From NCBI RefSeq assembly GCF_000002425.4, contig NC_037261.1, positions 2,475,426 through 2,539,425 of the forward strand: DNA of 64,000 nt. The letters run 5' to 3'. The stretch's first letter is position 1, and every line of letters begins with the position of its first letter. Made by a program: the position numbers and the translations under genes. This DNA is from Physcomitrium patens (lineage: Eukaryota > Streptophyta > Bryopsida > Funariales > Funariaceae). The notes beneath the pieces were generated by a model, which ran no database searches, was not told the DNA's origin, and was given only the letters and a program-made list of their open reading frames with translations. Shown in pieces: positions 13,740 to 25,600 of this stretch.

Positions 13740-14280
13740 TACTAAGCTTGATAGAATTATTAAAAGAAAAGATGAAGATGAAGAATTTGGAACCTTTTTT
13801 TACATTATATTCTAGTCAATGGTTTATAATGCCTAAAAAAAATGGATCATTACGATTTATTCAAGATATAGAGCCAATAAATATGATGACTATCAAGAAT
13901 GCAAGAATTGCATCAATAGTAGATGAATTTGCTAAAGCATTTGCAGGAAGAGCAATCTAATCAATAGGTGATTTGTATTCAGGCTATGACCAATTTTAAC
14001 TTACAGAATAGATTAGAGATATGACAAAAATGAAAATACCATTGGCCTAGTTAAAATGTATACTCTTCTTCAAGGCATAACTAACTCAGTTGCACATATG
14101 GTGAATGTGATGAACAATGTATTGAGGGATTTTATTCTTGAAAAGTCTATTTTTTTTCTAGATGATGTTCTTATTAAGGGGTGCAAAGAACAAGACAAGG
14201 ATAAAACTTTAAATAAAAAGGAATATTACAAGTAAATTATTAATCATATACAAGATTATAAAAAAATATTGACTTGATTT
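13740..14280 (+). pseudogene. Family A reverse transcriptase
   Basis: An open fragment of 70 codons (13,748-13,960) reads SSQWFIMPKKNGSLRFIQD, a typical start of the palm domain. Beyond a stop come DLYSGYDQF and, near 14,150-14,190, FFFLDDVLIKGC, which supplies the catalytic Asp pair. Stops and frameshifts abolish function. Confidence 0.8.
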
Positions 14281-14479
14281 GGAGAAGTTCATCTTACATT
14301 ATCACATGCAAAATCTTCATTTGAAGTACAAGAGATCATAATTGTTGGACATTTATATGAATTTTATGGAAGAAAATGAGATCCAATGAAAGTTGATGCA
14401 ATTGAAAGAATGAAAGAAGACTACATTTTTTTAACAAAGATTCATAGATTTTAGGTACAAGTGTATTTTATCATATTTA

Positions 14480-15050
14480 GATTCTTCATTATGCTCATGT
14501 AGCGGATCCATTGTAGAAATTGTTATGAAAGGACAATTGGTTTAAATGGAAAGAAAAAAAAAAAAAAAAAAAAAAAAATTATTAAAGCAGTGCTAAGATT
14601 GAAGAAATTATTGACATCATCTTTAGTATTAAGAAAAATTGATTATAAGTGTAATTAACCAATGATTCTTACAGTGGATACTAGTCCAATTATCATTGGA
14701 TGGATTGTAGGTCAAGATGATTCGAATAGACAGAGATTTATAGTGCGATTTGGGCTAAGGTTTTAAATACTTGCCAACATTTATATTCTTAGGTGAAAAG
14801 GAAATTACATGAACTTGTTTCTTCTATGAAAGTTGAAAAGGATTATTTCAATGGAATTGTGGTGGTAATTGAAACAGATTGTTTGCCTTTACTTTGAATG
14901 ATTACTAATTATACAACATGAAATATTACGATATTGAGATAGATTGCTTATATTAAATCATTTAATCTAAAATTTAGACATATTGTAGAAAAAGACAATT
15001 TGGTAGCAAATATGTTGTCTTGAGCAATATATAATAAAGAAAAAGAGATG
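14480..15050 (+). pseudogene. Family A RNase H remnant
   Basis: After a poly-A run (about 14,552-14,577) the frame reads LTVDTSPIIIGWIVGQDD, matching the first catalytic Asp region of Ty3/gypsy RNase H. A weaker C-terminal part follows to about 15,020. Confidence 0.55.
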
Positions 15051-15289
15051 ATTCAAGATATTGATGATGTAGATACAAAATTTTATTTGGTTGTAAAATT
15101 AAACAAGGAAGTTAAGTCATTTCATGAAGGAAATTATGAAGAAGAGTTATTAGATATTGGATATTATTTGAGCACATTAATTAAGCATACTAATTGGTCA
15201 ATTAAAAAATTTAAAGAGATCAAGAAAAAAATATATAGAATCATATTACAATGATAATTTCTACGGAAGAAGCCAAAATCAAATATTGG

Positions 15290-16400
15290 AATACCATGAC
15301 GAGTAGTAGGTACCAAAAAAGATCAACAAAGAGTTTTATGATAGTCTACGAGTAGGGCACAAAAGAATCTGAACTACTTTTGTTAAATTGAAGGAACGAT
15401 ATTGATAGAAGAATATGTATTGGAATGTAGCTTCATTTATAGAATCTTGTGTAACTTGTCATATGTATTCAAATATACAACATTGAGATGGTTAATATTT
15501 CACATATCTTTTGGCTATTCATTTTAAATACATTGTGGATTTAGTTATTATGTTGATGGAATTATGACAAATAAGATGTTTAATTTTGGCTTGTAAAAAT
15601 TTATCAAACCAAGTAGAAGATAGGACACTAAAAACAAAGTTCACAAAGGAAATTTGTAGGTTTTTACTTAAGGATGTTATTTTTTGCTATGGATATGTCG
15701 AAAAGATTATTAGAAATTGTGGAGAATTGGATGCACATGAAACTCATGAATTCATTAAGAAATATGGAATTAAATTATCATTGACTACTACTTATAATCA
15801 TAAGGGGAATACAAAGAATGAATGTGAACATCCTCCAATTATAAAAGCATTAGTTAAAGCATGCAATAGAAGAGTGAGAGAATGGCCTTAATTTTTGCCT
15901 CATGCATTATAAACTGATCAAACAACACATAGTTTAGTAATAAGATATATGTTGGTAGAACTTATGACAAGTCAAAAACCAATTATACTAATTCAAGAAC
16001 ATGTGCCAACTTGGAGTATATTACTATAGAAAGATGGATTGATAAGAGAAGATTTATTAGGTATTAGAATTTAGTAACTTAAACAAAGATCAAAATATGT
16101 GGAATTAGCATTAGAAAGGTTACAAAAGGCAAGATTAGGCAATAAGACTTGATTTGATAAGCAACTTAGTTTGAGGCTTAGAGCAATTGAGGAATGTGAT
16201 TGAATACTTGTTTATGATAGTAGTCTAGATAACCAACATAGTGCTTTGCCAAAATTTTAAAAATGTTGGTTTGGACCATACGTGGTAGTAACAGTTCATG
16301 ATAATGCCACATATTCATTGAAGAAGCTGGATGGTACAAAGTTGAAGATACTTGTTGTTAGAAAGTGAATAAAGATTTTCAAAAGATGAGATATAGAAAT
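15290..16400 (+). pseudogene. Family A integrase with GPY/F module
   Basis: A zinc-binding remnant (SCVTCHMYS, about 15,440) is followed by the core. YIVDLV gives the first Asp, and an NCGELDAHE region stands where the DNG-type second Asp is expected. GNTKNECEHPP gives the Glu, within an open fragment of 101 codons (15,586-15,891). Near 16,260-16,390 the sequence reads WFGPYVVV and YSLKKLDGTKL, a GPY/F-type C-terminal module. No chromodomain follows before the 3' LTR. Confidence 0.75.
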
Positions 16401-16576
16401 CAATGTAGAGGAACATGTTAAAGATATCAATATTCTTGAAGAAGATAATTGTTTTGAAGTAGATGGTGAAAATAGTAATGAAGGATTTGATGCAAAAAAT
16501 GAAGAGATGTTGTGATAGCAATTATGACAAATGATTCATTTGGCACATACCAGAAGATACGCAAGTTTAAAAGGAG

Positions 16577-17928
16577 TGGATGTTGTATTATAATACAATT
16601 ATATGGTAAAAATATAATCAAAAATAAATTTTTAATTAATATCTAATTATCTTGGTTCATTAATAATTTAAGATATTTAAATAAAAAATTTATAAAATAT
16701 TTTATTTATTTATTTATTTTCTTAATAGTTATTATGTTAAAGGTTGGTTAATAATTTTACCTTTTAGGATGTAGAGATTCTATTATTGCTTTTGAAAGAC
16801 CAAAAATTAATAAAATCAGGTTAAAAGAAAAAAATAATTAGCATGGTTGATACTAGAATTAAATTGAAGATAGGATTGGACTAAAAAATCCGTATGATAG
16901 GTTAGTTTGATACCTAGGGATTGATTGTTTGTGAATCAGGGTCAAAATCAGACCTCCAGCTACTAAAGCAACATCGTAAGGTAAAATAGGATTTTATTTG
17001 AAGATTAGAGGTTAGAATTTGAGAGTTAGCTTAGAGCTTCTTCCAAAGACATAAGGCATTTTTTTGTAGGATTTGTTTAGAATTTGCAATTGTTGTTCAA
17101 AGTCAAGGTTTGTATTGGTAATTTGGAATTAATGTAATACAATTAGGACTAGCACTCTTGGCTAATTCAAAAACTTGGTATCACATCTATAATTCAAAAT
17201 TTGATAGTAATTGGTTAATTGGGTGTGCTAAGTGTATGTAAAAATTTATCATAATCTATTGGTACAATTGAGAGATATATGAGTTTTGGTACAAGAAGGT
17301 ATCGCAAGTTGGCAGTTTGGGGTTGGATAGGTTTTCTATGATATCTAAAGATCTACTATTTGGATCAAGGGAAAATATAGCATATTATTAGAAGATTTAA
17401 AGGTCAAGCTATACATTAATTTTAAATTGAAGTTAATAGTTGGAGAAGGAGAAATCACTATTGGAACATTTGCATCAACTTTCAAGTTGGCGGCCAAGTA
17501 ACATCAGTGTGGTTTTTGGACATTTTCTCATGATTTTTAAGTTTAATTGAGGTGAATTCTTTCAATGCACATAAAAGACTTATAGTGGCATTTGTGTGCA
17601 AAATTTTGCTTCAAGTGGATGGTTAGATTAGAAGCTACAACTTATTAAAGCTTGTTAATTAGGATTAAGGTTTACAAAGAAAATTCAACATTCCCTAATT
17701 ATGAAAGTAATAAGGTAATTGGAATTTATTTATGGTTGATATTACTAAAAAGAATGTTTTTGAATACTTTGTATTAGATTTAAGTATTTTGAATTAAAAT
17801 TCAAATTACCTTCTTCTTATAAGAATGAAATATATTATAATTCTTAGATACTTATAAAATACAACCTCACCTTTTACAATAAGATGCTCGTTGCATTTCC
17901 AAATATGATGACACATAATATAATAACA
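16577..17928 (+). repeat. 3' LTR, family A
   Basis: It starts TGTTGTATTATAATAC and ends ATAATATAATAACA, giving the TG...CA ends expected of an LTR. It is collinear over its whole length with 9,226-10,576 and, reversed, with the solo copy at 54,687-56,006. Confidence 0.8.
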
Positions 17929-18689
17929 CCATTATTAATAAATTTGTACTTAGTGGCCAAATTTAAAAATTATACAATCCACCATATTTGTGTAAGTGGT
18001 ATATTTTTTTTTAAGGTGTAGATATTTAGCAAAATATTTTAAGATTATGTATTGTACTTATAATATATCCTTGATCTTATCGTCCAAGTTACTATTATAT
18101 ATAGCATTATTGATGAGTATGTATTTAGTAGCCAAGTTTGTAAGTTATACCAATTTAACAATCAATATTCTAGCAATTCTAATCAACACGCTTTGGTGAC
18201 ATTACAAAGATTGATAATTTTCTATTATTATGGTGGCACTATTCATTAATTCTTAAGTATATATTAGCATAAATAACTTTATTTTCATTGTTTTGATTTC
18301 AATGTCCATTAACATAATAAATCTTAATCTTATTCTTAATCATGATGTTATGATTCTTTTATCTTGGTATTGCTCGCAATGTCAAGCTTGAGCAGCACTA
18401 CAGGAGATGGTGATTCACATCCAATTTCCTATCTTTGAAGCTTTATTAAATTTAGAAGTTGTAATACATAGCAATTTCGTAATGTAAAATGGCTAATAGG
18501 TGAAAAGGTGAAAAAAATATCATATTTTTGAAGATCTTATTTCAAATATATTATAACAAATTATCTTAAAAAAATTGATAATAGTCAAGAAGTAGAAAAA
18601 TTAAAGGTGGTAATGCTGCCTTTTTACAAAATAGGCTTCTATTCACTTTGTAGGACCACAAATGGAGCAAAATAAGATAGATTAGAAAA
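17929..18689. other. Unassigned AT-rich stretch
   Basis: No domain is recognisable. A short imperfect direct repeat (words like TTAGTGGCCAAATTT near 17,950 and TTAGTAGCCAAGTTT near 18,124) lies about 175 bp apart. It may be the 5' part of the family C LTR or flanking DNA. Confidence 0.4.
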
Positions 18690-20362
18690 ATAAGTAATAT
18701 AAGTGCATTAAGAAAGAAATTAAGAGTAGTTTGTGATAAAAATTTCCTTAAAAATCCAAGAATTGATACTTAGAGAGGACCAATTATCAACCAAGGTCGA
18801 AATCCGACCCAAAGGCACAAAACTAAGCCTCAACAATAATTCTAGGATTTTTTTAGAGATCAGAGAGTAAGATCTATAAGTTGAGGTTTCTTTATGCATT
18901 GATTTGGAGTGATTTGAGAGTGTACTGACTTTGTATGAACTTTGCAAAGTTGGGGTTTGTTTTAGATGACTTTGGATTTGTGAAATAAAATGGATGATAC
19001 TTTTTGGAGAATTTCATAAGTTTGGCATTAGATCTACAAGTGAAAAAATTTGGATTTGTAGGAGTGGTTGTATTTCATGTGTGCTATAAATTTGGGTTTT
19101 ATTGAAAGGTTAGATTGAAAGGTATGAAGGTTTTTAAGGATTACAATCTCAAAATTTAGGATTTTAAAGACCAATGAGGTTTTCTTAGATATTTATCAAT
19201 TCGCAAATTAGATTGTAGCAAATTTTTTTACAGACGTAGTCACCTTGATTTCTAATAAGTATATAAATTTTGGAAGCAAAGTAAAAGTTCAGTCAAGAAA
19301 AATTAGCTCTAGAAGATTTGTATCAAGGCCGGAGAAAGATGCTGGCTATCACCCAAGTACTTTTTTGAGGTTATTGTCTATTTGGTAATTTCGATCCTTT
19401 TTAAATTTTTTTTTGTGCTTATTATCAACTTAATTGTTAAGAGATGTATAAAATTTGATTTAAAATCAATGGTTCATTCATTAATTATTGAGGTTTAAAT
19501 TTGCTATAGGAATTACTTGGGATTGATTAGGATTTGATTTAGGATTAGAATCAGGATTTTGGATTGATTTAAGATTTGATTAGTGTTAAGATTTGGTTAG
19601 AATTTTGGATTGATTTAAGATTTAGTTAAGATTAGGATTTGGTTAGGATTTTGGATTGATTTAAGGTTTGATTAGGATTATAATTTTGTTAGGATTTGTT
19701 TAGGATTTGATTAGGATTTGATTAAGATTTAATTAGAGTTTGACTAGAATTTATCTAAGATTTGGTTAGAGCTTAATTAGGACTTGTTTGAGATTTGACT
19801 AAGATTTTATTAGGGTTTGATTAGGATTTATTTAGAATTTGATTAGAATTTGATTAAAAATTGATTAGGACTTATTTAGGATTTGTTTAGGATTTTTTTA
19901 GAATTTAACTAGGATTTGTTTAGGATTTTTTTAGGATTTTTTTAGGATTTTTTTAAGATTTGGTTATAACTTATTTAGGAGTTGATTAGGATTTGATAAA
20001 GATTTTACCAAGTTTTGACTAAGGTTTGATTAAGCTTTGAATAAATTTTGATTGAAATTTAATTAAGGTTTTTATTTTAATATTTTATTAAGATTTCTAT
20101 TTTTGTATAATTTTTTTGAATTTATATGTTATTTTTTTATGATTTCTTTAAAGGATCTTTAAGAATTCTTTGTATTTTTTGTATAATTCCTTTGAAATTT
20201 TAATTGAATTTGATTGATGTTTGATTGTATTTGTTAATCTTTAATTATAATTTAATTAAGAATCTATTAAAGCTATTAGGACTTATTGTTGCAATTTTCT
20301 TTTTATCTTCTACAACTAGGTACCCGATGCATTCTCAAGCCAAATGCTACATAATAGGATAG
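18690..20362 (+). repeat. Family C LTR with internal TTAGG-like array
   Basis: The left part is distantly related to family A LTRs (shared order of words around GGTCGAAAT...GACC and GCACAAAA). Its reverse complement is collinear with 52,959-54,480. Between about 19,505 and 20,050 it carries a degenerate array built from GATTAGGATTT words. It ends near ACATAATAGGATA, the same place as the other copy. The left limit is uncertain. No internal coding region of this family is recognisable downstream. Confidence 0.65.
19505..20050 (+). repeat. Degenerate TTAGGATTTGATT minisatellite
   Basis: Roughly 11-13-bp units of the type TTAGGATTTGAT repeat for about 540 bp with many substitutions. The motif resembles, but is not, the plant telomere repeat TTTAGGG. 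The same array, reversed, lies at 53,030-53,720 inside the second family C LTR. Confidence 0.85.
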
Positions 20363-21254
20363 CGTCAAGAAGGCAATAAGAATCTTCTAAGCTGCATAAG
20401 AGTTGCAATACAACTAGAAGAGCAATCATGAGGATGAAGATTTGCTATGGCTCTTATAGTAGTTTCAAATTATAGTGACTATCTTTGTAGCTAGTACTAG
20501 AACTAAGTAACATCAAGATGAATTTGGAGCAGTAGTGATGTAAATGTTCTATTAGAAGTGATGTGAATGTTCTACTAGAAGTGATGTGGTTTCTTTCCCT
20601 GCTAATAACAATGGTTGATTTTTTAACACTTACTAATGATTTATTCTTCTCTTTAAGCTATTGATCTGCTATATATCAACCTTTTATTTAAAACTAATAT
20701 TGGCGATTGTTGTAGATTGAGGATTTTGTTATCAATATTTTTTCAAATTATTATTTTTAATAGTATTATCTCATTTCTTTTATTTTAAAAAAATTGGTGG
20801 ATCTAATTTCTAGGTGCTAAACATTGCAATGCTATTAGAGTCAATTCCAACAACTTTACTTGTGAAAATCAAGGCTTCTATTTTAAATTTAAATGTGATC
20901 AACATCAAGATTCTAAATTGTACAAGAACTAGAAGCAATTATGGAGAAGAAAGGTAGCAAAAGTATGACTTTGTTAAGATGAGAGGACCTTAAATGAGAC
21001 CTTAGTTGAGATGAAAGATCAACTGAAGATAAAAGAATAATGGTTGGAAAAAAATAATAGAAAAACTCACAATGTTGCTACTAAAATCAAAGGTATAGCT
21101 CAAGCTTGGGCCACAAAGGTATGCTACTTAAATATTGGATAGTCACTATATTAGGCAATTATAAATTAGTATAGAATATATGATGGTAGTAGATATACTC
21201 AAACTTAGGATAAAGTAGTGCTAAACTAGAGGCCATGTATTTTTGAAGTATATG
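20363..21254. other. Unassigned stretch
   Basis: It contains a short direct repeat of AGAAGTGATGTGAATGTTCT-type words at about 20,535-20,590 and a lysine/glutamate-rich frame near 20,940-21,120 that is broken by stops. No family can be named. Confidence 0.35.
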
Positions 21255-21770
21255 TAATAAATGAAGTTCATTACTAAATTGATATATATGTTATTAATTC
21301 TAGACTCTTTATAAAACTTTGTCATGTAGTTACTTGTTATTTTAATAACTCAAGTAACACTATCATAAGACCATCATTTAAAATAATATATTCTAAGAAA
21401 CCAACTTGAGTTGTATAAAATACATAATTCTCTATTTTGGCATATAATCTTATATTTCTAAGTTTTTGTAATATACAACAAATATGATGTTTATGTTGTT
21501 TTATATTTTTAGGATATATTAAAATATTATGTAGATAATAGATAATAAAATCATTTAAATCATAAAAAAAATATACTACAAGAATATTTGTATTCTTTTT
21601 TCTAAAAATATCTTAATAATTAAGATAATAGTTTGAAATGCAACTTGTAGTCTTTTTACTATCAAAAATAGATGTGGCATTAATAACAAAAGATGATCTT
21701 TTTTTGCAATATGCATAAAAGTTCTATCCTTGATAGATTCAATAACCTCAATTACTTTTAAAAAATAAAA
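21255..21770 (-). pseudogene. Chromovirus reverse transcriptase remnant (minus strand)
   Basis: Read on the minus strand this aligns with 25,200-25,700 of the family D copy. It includes the sequence over the palm-domain Asp pair and the text just downstream, and closely matches the minus-strand copy at 63,361-63,600. It belongs to the older minus-strand element into which the complete family D copy inserted. Frames are fully broken. Confidence 0.6.
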
Positions 21771-22134
21771 TAAAGACTTTATTTCAAAATAATAAATTTC
21801 TATAATAAAGAGAATTAAGTCTATATATATAAAAGTCATAGATAATCATTTGTTATCTTTTGGAGATTTTATTTATAAAATTATTCTTATAATTATAATA
21901 ATTAATATTTATAATAGCTTAGCAATATTTAATATTATTAGATCTCCCTCAAATTTAATTATTTTAGGTTTATTATAGCTAAAAAAGTATAATCTTTAAA
22001 TAGATTAGATTTCTTGTGATATTGATTTTTCTATAGAATAATGTAGACTTTTATTATCAAAATAAAAATTCATAAGTTTAGTACAACTAGGTTTTATATA
22101 TGCTACAAAAGCACAATATTTTTTCATAACATTA
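21770..22134 (+). pseudogene. Chromovirus protease segment in inverted orientation
   Basis: This stretch matches 24,370-24,720 (protease and the linker after it) on the plus strand, with long shared words such as TTTAATATTATTAGATCTCC and GTCATAGAT. Both neighbours, reverse transcriptase on the left and gag on the right, match on the minus strand. The protease segment therefore sits in its expected place but flipped. Confidence 0.6.
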
Positions 22135-22420
22135 AGTTTTTTATTATTTAGTAAAAAATTCAACAAGTATCAAATCAATTTATATAAGTTTTGGCCTTAA
22201 TAAAGAATTTTTTGAAAACTTAGGAATTATTGTCATAACTTAACCTATTCTTCTCCACTCAAATCTATGTCTTTTCAAAAAATTGATTATTGCATGCAAT
22301 AGCTAAAATAATAAATTGTTCTAATAAGTTTATTTTTTTTATTGTAAATAATAAGTCTTTAATATTATCTTTTAACTCATATTAAAATTGATTGATAAGG
22401 GTTTTATCATTCAAAACTAT
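22135..22420 (-). pseudogene. Chromovirus gag, distal part (minus strand)
   Basis: Its reverse complement follows 23,760-23,950 of the family D gag and joins, across the inserted element, to the proximal gag at 28,810-29,300. It is part of the host element for the insertion at 22,421. Confidence 0.6.
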
Positions 22421-22982
22421 TATCATGGACATACTCATATAAGCCAGTAATTACATATACAAATAGGTAGAAGTAAAGTAAAAGTAAGTAAAAGTAAATT
22501 AATTCTATAGTATTTGATATAAAAGCTTCCTCGAAGCTTCATAGACGTTGCTTTGACTTCATAGGTGTCTTTAATTGACTTTTTGGATTATAAATGTGGT
22601 CAACAAGTTGGCCATATGCCACACATGTTGTTAGCTTGAAGACCAAGCTAACTATGTGGCCCACATGTAGAAAAACTTGCCTTGTAAGTCAAGGCATGTG
22701 TCCTACAAAATCAACACATATTGGAGGTCCTACAGAATGTCGCCATGTAGCCCCTAGTTAGATAGTATACATAGAGACAAGAGTGAAGCCTTCTTCACTC
22801 TTGTCAACTCCTTTCTTGCTTCCAATCTAGTTTCAAGGGTCTCTAGTTTTTTTATCTTTTGGCAATAGCCATTTTAGTTTCTCTTTCAATATACATACTT
22901 ATTTATTTATATTTTGTTACCTTTCTTTGAGTGAAGGCTCACTTGGCTGAATTACTTTTTCATCGAGTTCTTGTCCTTGACA
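22421..22982 (+). repeat. 5' LTR, family D
   Basis: It starts TATCATGG (TGTCACGG in the partner) and ends TTGTCCTTGACA. Length is 562 bp, identical to the 3' LTR. It contains an inverted pair AGTGAAGC-CTTCTTCACT near 22,780 that could form a hairpin in the transcript. Confidence 0.92.
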
Positions 22983-23002
22983 GATTGACAAGAGTACACC
23001 TA

Positions 23003-23014
23003 CAATATCAGAGC
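23003..23014 (+). other. Primer binding site, initiator Met tRNA type
   Basis: CAATATCAGAGC lies 20 bp after the 5' LTR. Plant retroelements primed by initiator tRNA-Met usually carry TGGTATCAGAGC. Nine of the last nine bases match, and the first three look like decayed sites. Confidence 0.65.
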
Positions 23015-23193
23015 TTTGTCTAATCTTGATTAAGAGTGGATTACCCTTTTTTTTTAATAAGATATAAGCATATTAGAAGTTGCGGATTACCCTCTTCTAA
23101 ACTGATATTGTCCTTAGTATTTTCTTTGTTCTCAAGTCCTCTCTTCTATTTGTCTTGAGCGATATTAGACATCTTCTCTTTTCTAAGTGTTAT

Positions 23194-24202
23194 CATGGCA
23201 GAACTTGCTGAAATGAAGAGTGCAATGGCACAAATGTAAGAGCAATTGAAGGAATTAATGCTTGCGATGCATCAACTCAATTTACCACCACAAGGAGCAA
23301 CAAGATTGGCTGGAAGTGAAGATATAGAAATGGTTGGAATTGCTTCAACATCTGCACCAAACCATGTCCTTTTTCCTATGGTGGAATGCCCTTTCAATGT
23401 TAGAAAACAAAGAATTGTCCTACCCATGAAGTTTGATGGCACTAGATCTAAGTTTCGAGGATTTATCAATGAAGTGTAACTTGTGTTTGAACTTCAATTT
23501 CAAAGCTATCCAATTCCAGGACCACAAGTTAGACTCATTGGTACGCTTCTTTCAAGTTCAGCACTATCGTAGTTTTCATCTTTTCTTGAACGACAAGATC
23601 CAATATTGGATAATCTAGAGGCTTTTCTGGAGGAGTTTCGATCCATGTATGGAGAACATGATGTAATTCATGTTGCAACCAATAAGATCCATATTTTACG
23701 ACAAAGCAATCGATCAGTAACGTTGTACGTTTTACAATTTTGATAACTTGCAACTGATATCAAATGGGATGATGCTGCACTTATTAGTCAATTTCTCTAC
23801 GGATTACAATATGAAATAAAAAAATTAATGCTCAACTTACCTGATCCTCAAACATTCAGTTAAGTAATTGATTTTGCTATGAAGTGCGACAATCGCCTTT
23901 TTGAATTTCGATCTGAGAATCGTATAAGTGGACCTCAACATTATTATAACTCAATAGCAACACCAATACCTCTTCAACACATACATTCGGAAGTAGAAGA
24001 TATGCAAATCGATGTAGTAAGTTTCAAACCTCTTCCTAAGCAAGAAAAGACTCGTTGTCATCAAGAAGGATTATATTTATATTGTGGAGAACCAAAACAC
24101 ACTGCTCAACATTGTCCAAAGAAACGATGCAACCACAAAATGAGGAGTATGGTTGTGAAAGAAGACAATATGTCAGAAAACAAGTTTGCTCAGCTACTAT
24201 AG
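23194..24202 (+). pseudogene. Family D gag
   Basis: The frame opens with ATG at 23,194 (MAELAEMKSAMAQM) and soon meets TAA at 23,237. Reading past the stops gives a chromovirus-type capsid segment with KFDGTRSKFRGFINEV and ERQDPILDNLEAFLEEFRS. The sequence YCGEPKHTAQHCPKK is a zinc-knuckle remnant, and the first Cys of its CCHC pattern has become Tyr. The stops fit CAA to TAA and similar C-to-T changes. Gag would form the particle that packages the RNA. The open fragments are 23,246-23,479 and 23,879-24,202. Confidence 0.8.
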
Positions 24203-24239
24203 GGACCGTGCGGCAAAAACCTTGCACAACATCTAGTAA

Positions 24240-24681
24240 AGGTCCTATTCTCTCCTCAGAGCCTTCTCCTTGTTTTATATTAAATGTTATTTTAGGACCT
24301 AAACATTACAAAGCCTCTGCCTTGTTAGATTCAAGAGCCTCGATGTGTTTCTTAGATGAAGAATTTACTAAAAGACATAGCATATCTTTAGTAAAGAAAA
24401 CTAAATATGTTCATGTAGAAGTCATAGATGGTCATCCATTGTCTTCTAAAAATATTACTCACGAAATCCTTCCTATAGAAGTAATAATCAATGGTCATAA
24501 TAGCTTTGTAGTATTTAATATTATTAGATCTCCTTCTAATCCAGTCATTTTAGATTTATCGTGTTTAGAAAAATACAACCCTCAAATAGATTGGATTTTC
24601 TAAACTCTTACTTTCTCTAAAAGTATAACTAAAAATGTAGTTAATCAAGTAGAGAGTCATAAGTCCAATTTAATTAAACCC
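24240..24681 (+). pseudogene. Family D aspartic protease
   Basis: In the frame of the 24,055-24,603 open stretch, ALLDSRASMCFLDEEF stands where retroviral-type proteases have LLDSGAS. The active-site Gly is Arg, a G-to-A-type change, so the enzyme would be inactive. Downstream, VIDGHPLSS and NIIRSPSNPVILD fit the flap and C-terminal strands. Confidence 0.75.
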
Positions 24682-25600
24682 GTGTTTATAGGTACAAAAG
24701 CTTTCTTGCATGCTGCTATCAAAGAATCACCATATATTATTTATATCACACCTGTTTCTACTGGTAGAAAGACTTCAAGTGGCATTCCAAGCCAATATCA
24801 AGAATTTCAAGATGTATTCAAAAAAAAGAATGTAGATACTTTCCCGAAACATCATCCCTATGATTGCTCAATTGACCTTCAAGAAGGACCACAACTGCCA
24901 TTCGAACCAATCTACAATTTATCACAAAATGAGTTGATTGAACTCAAGGAGTATATTGAAGAAAATCTAGCCAAGAATTTCATACGCCATTCTAAATCTC
25001 CGGCAGGAGCTCCAATTCAATTTGTGAAGAAAAAAGATAGATCATTGCAGATGTGTGTTAATTATCAAGGACTCAACAAGATTACCATCAAGAACAAGTA
25101 TCTTTAATATCTAGACTTCTTGATCAATTGAATCAAGCTAAGATCTATACAAAAATAGATCTCCAGGGAGCATACAATCTATAACGCATCAAAGAAGGAG
25201 ATGAATGGAAGACTGCGTTTCGAACTATGTATGGATATTTTGAATACAACATCATGCCTTTTGGACTTACAAATGCACCAATAGCTTTTCAACATCTAAT
25301 AAATGATATTTTTTGAGAGTTTTTGGATGATTTTGTGGTTTGTTCTCTAGACGACATCTTGATCTATTCTAAGAATCTAGAAGAATATGAACTTCATGTT
25401 TGTCATGTGTTACAAAAATTAAGAGATGTAGGACTCTATACCAAGATAGAAAAGTGTATATTCCATACTACTCAAGTCGATTTCTTAGATTACATCATTT
25501 CAAATGATGGACTTATGATGGATCCTAAGAAAGTTCAAACTATTATAGATTGGAAGATTCCAAAAACAGTAAGAGATGTCTAATGCTTTTTGGGATTTGC
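24682..25600 (+). pseudogene. Family D reverse transcriptase
   Basis: The frame from 24,682 carries the linker ([10 protein letters not shown]), the fingers ([17 protein letters not shown]) and breaks at about 25,106. The part after the break continues with the KIYTKIDL segment, [10 protein letters not shown] and, near 25,323-25,583, CSLDDILIYSK. That holds the catalytic Asp pair, although the usual aromatic residue before LDD is Ser. Several stops and a small deletion at the break destroy the frame. Confidence 0.88.

Larger units (their letters stand above)
9226..17928 (+). mobile_element. Complete but dead Ty3/gypsy retrotransposon, family A
   Basis: Two direct LTRs of about 1.35 kb flank 6.0 kb that encode gag, protease, reverse transcriptase, RNase H and integrase in Ty3/gypsy order. 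All frames are broken by stops, many of them TGA or TAG where Trp, Arg or Gln would be expected. The protein style differs from the chromoviruses in this window: the protease has a D-H-G active site, the reverse transcriptase an FLDD motif, and no chromodomain follows the GPY/F region. From memory this style resembles Ty3/gypsy proteins common in basidiomycete genomes. That is a recollection of family style, not a search result. Confidence 0.85.

Noticed and set aside
19505..20050. CRISPR-like or telomeric array
   Set aside because: Units are degenerate and lack unique spacers; the array lies inside an LTR and recurs with it at 53,030-53,720, and the motif is not pure TTTAGGG.
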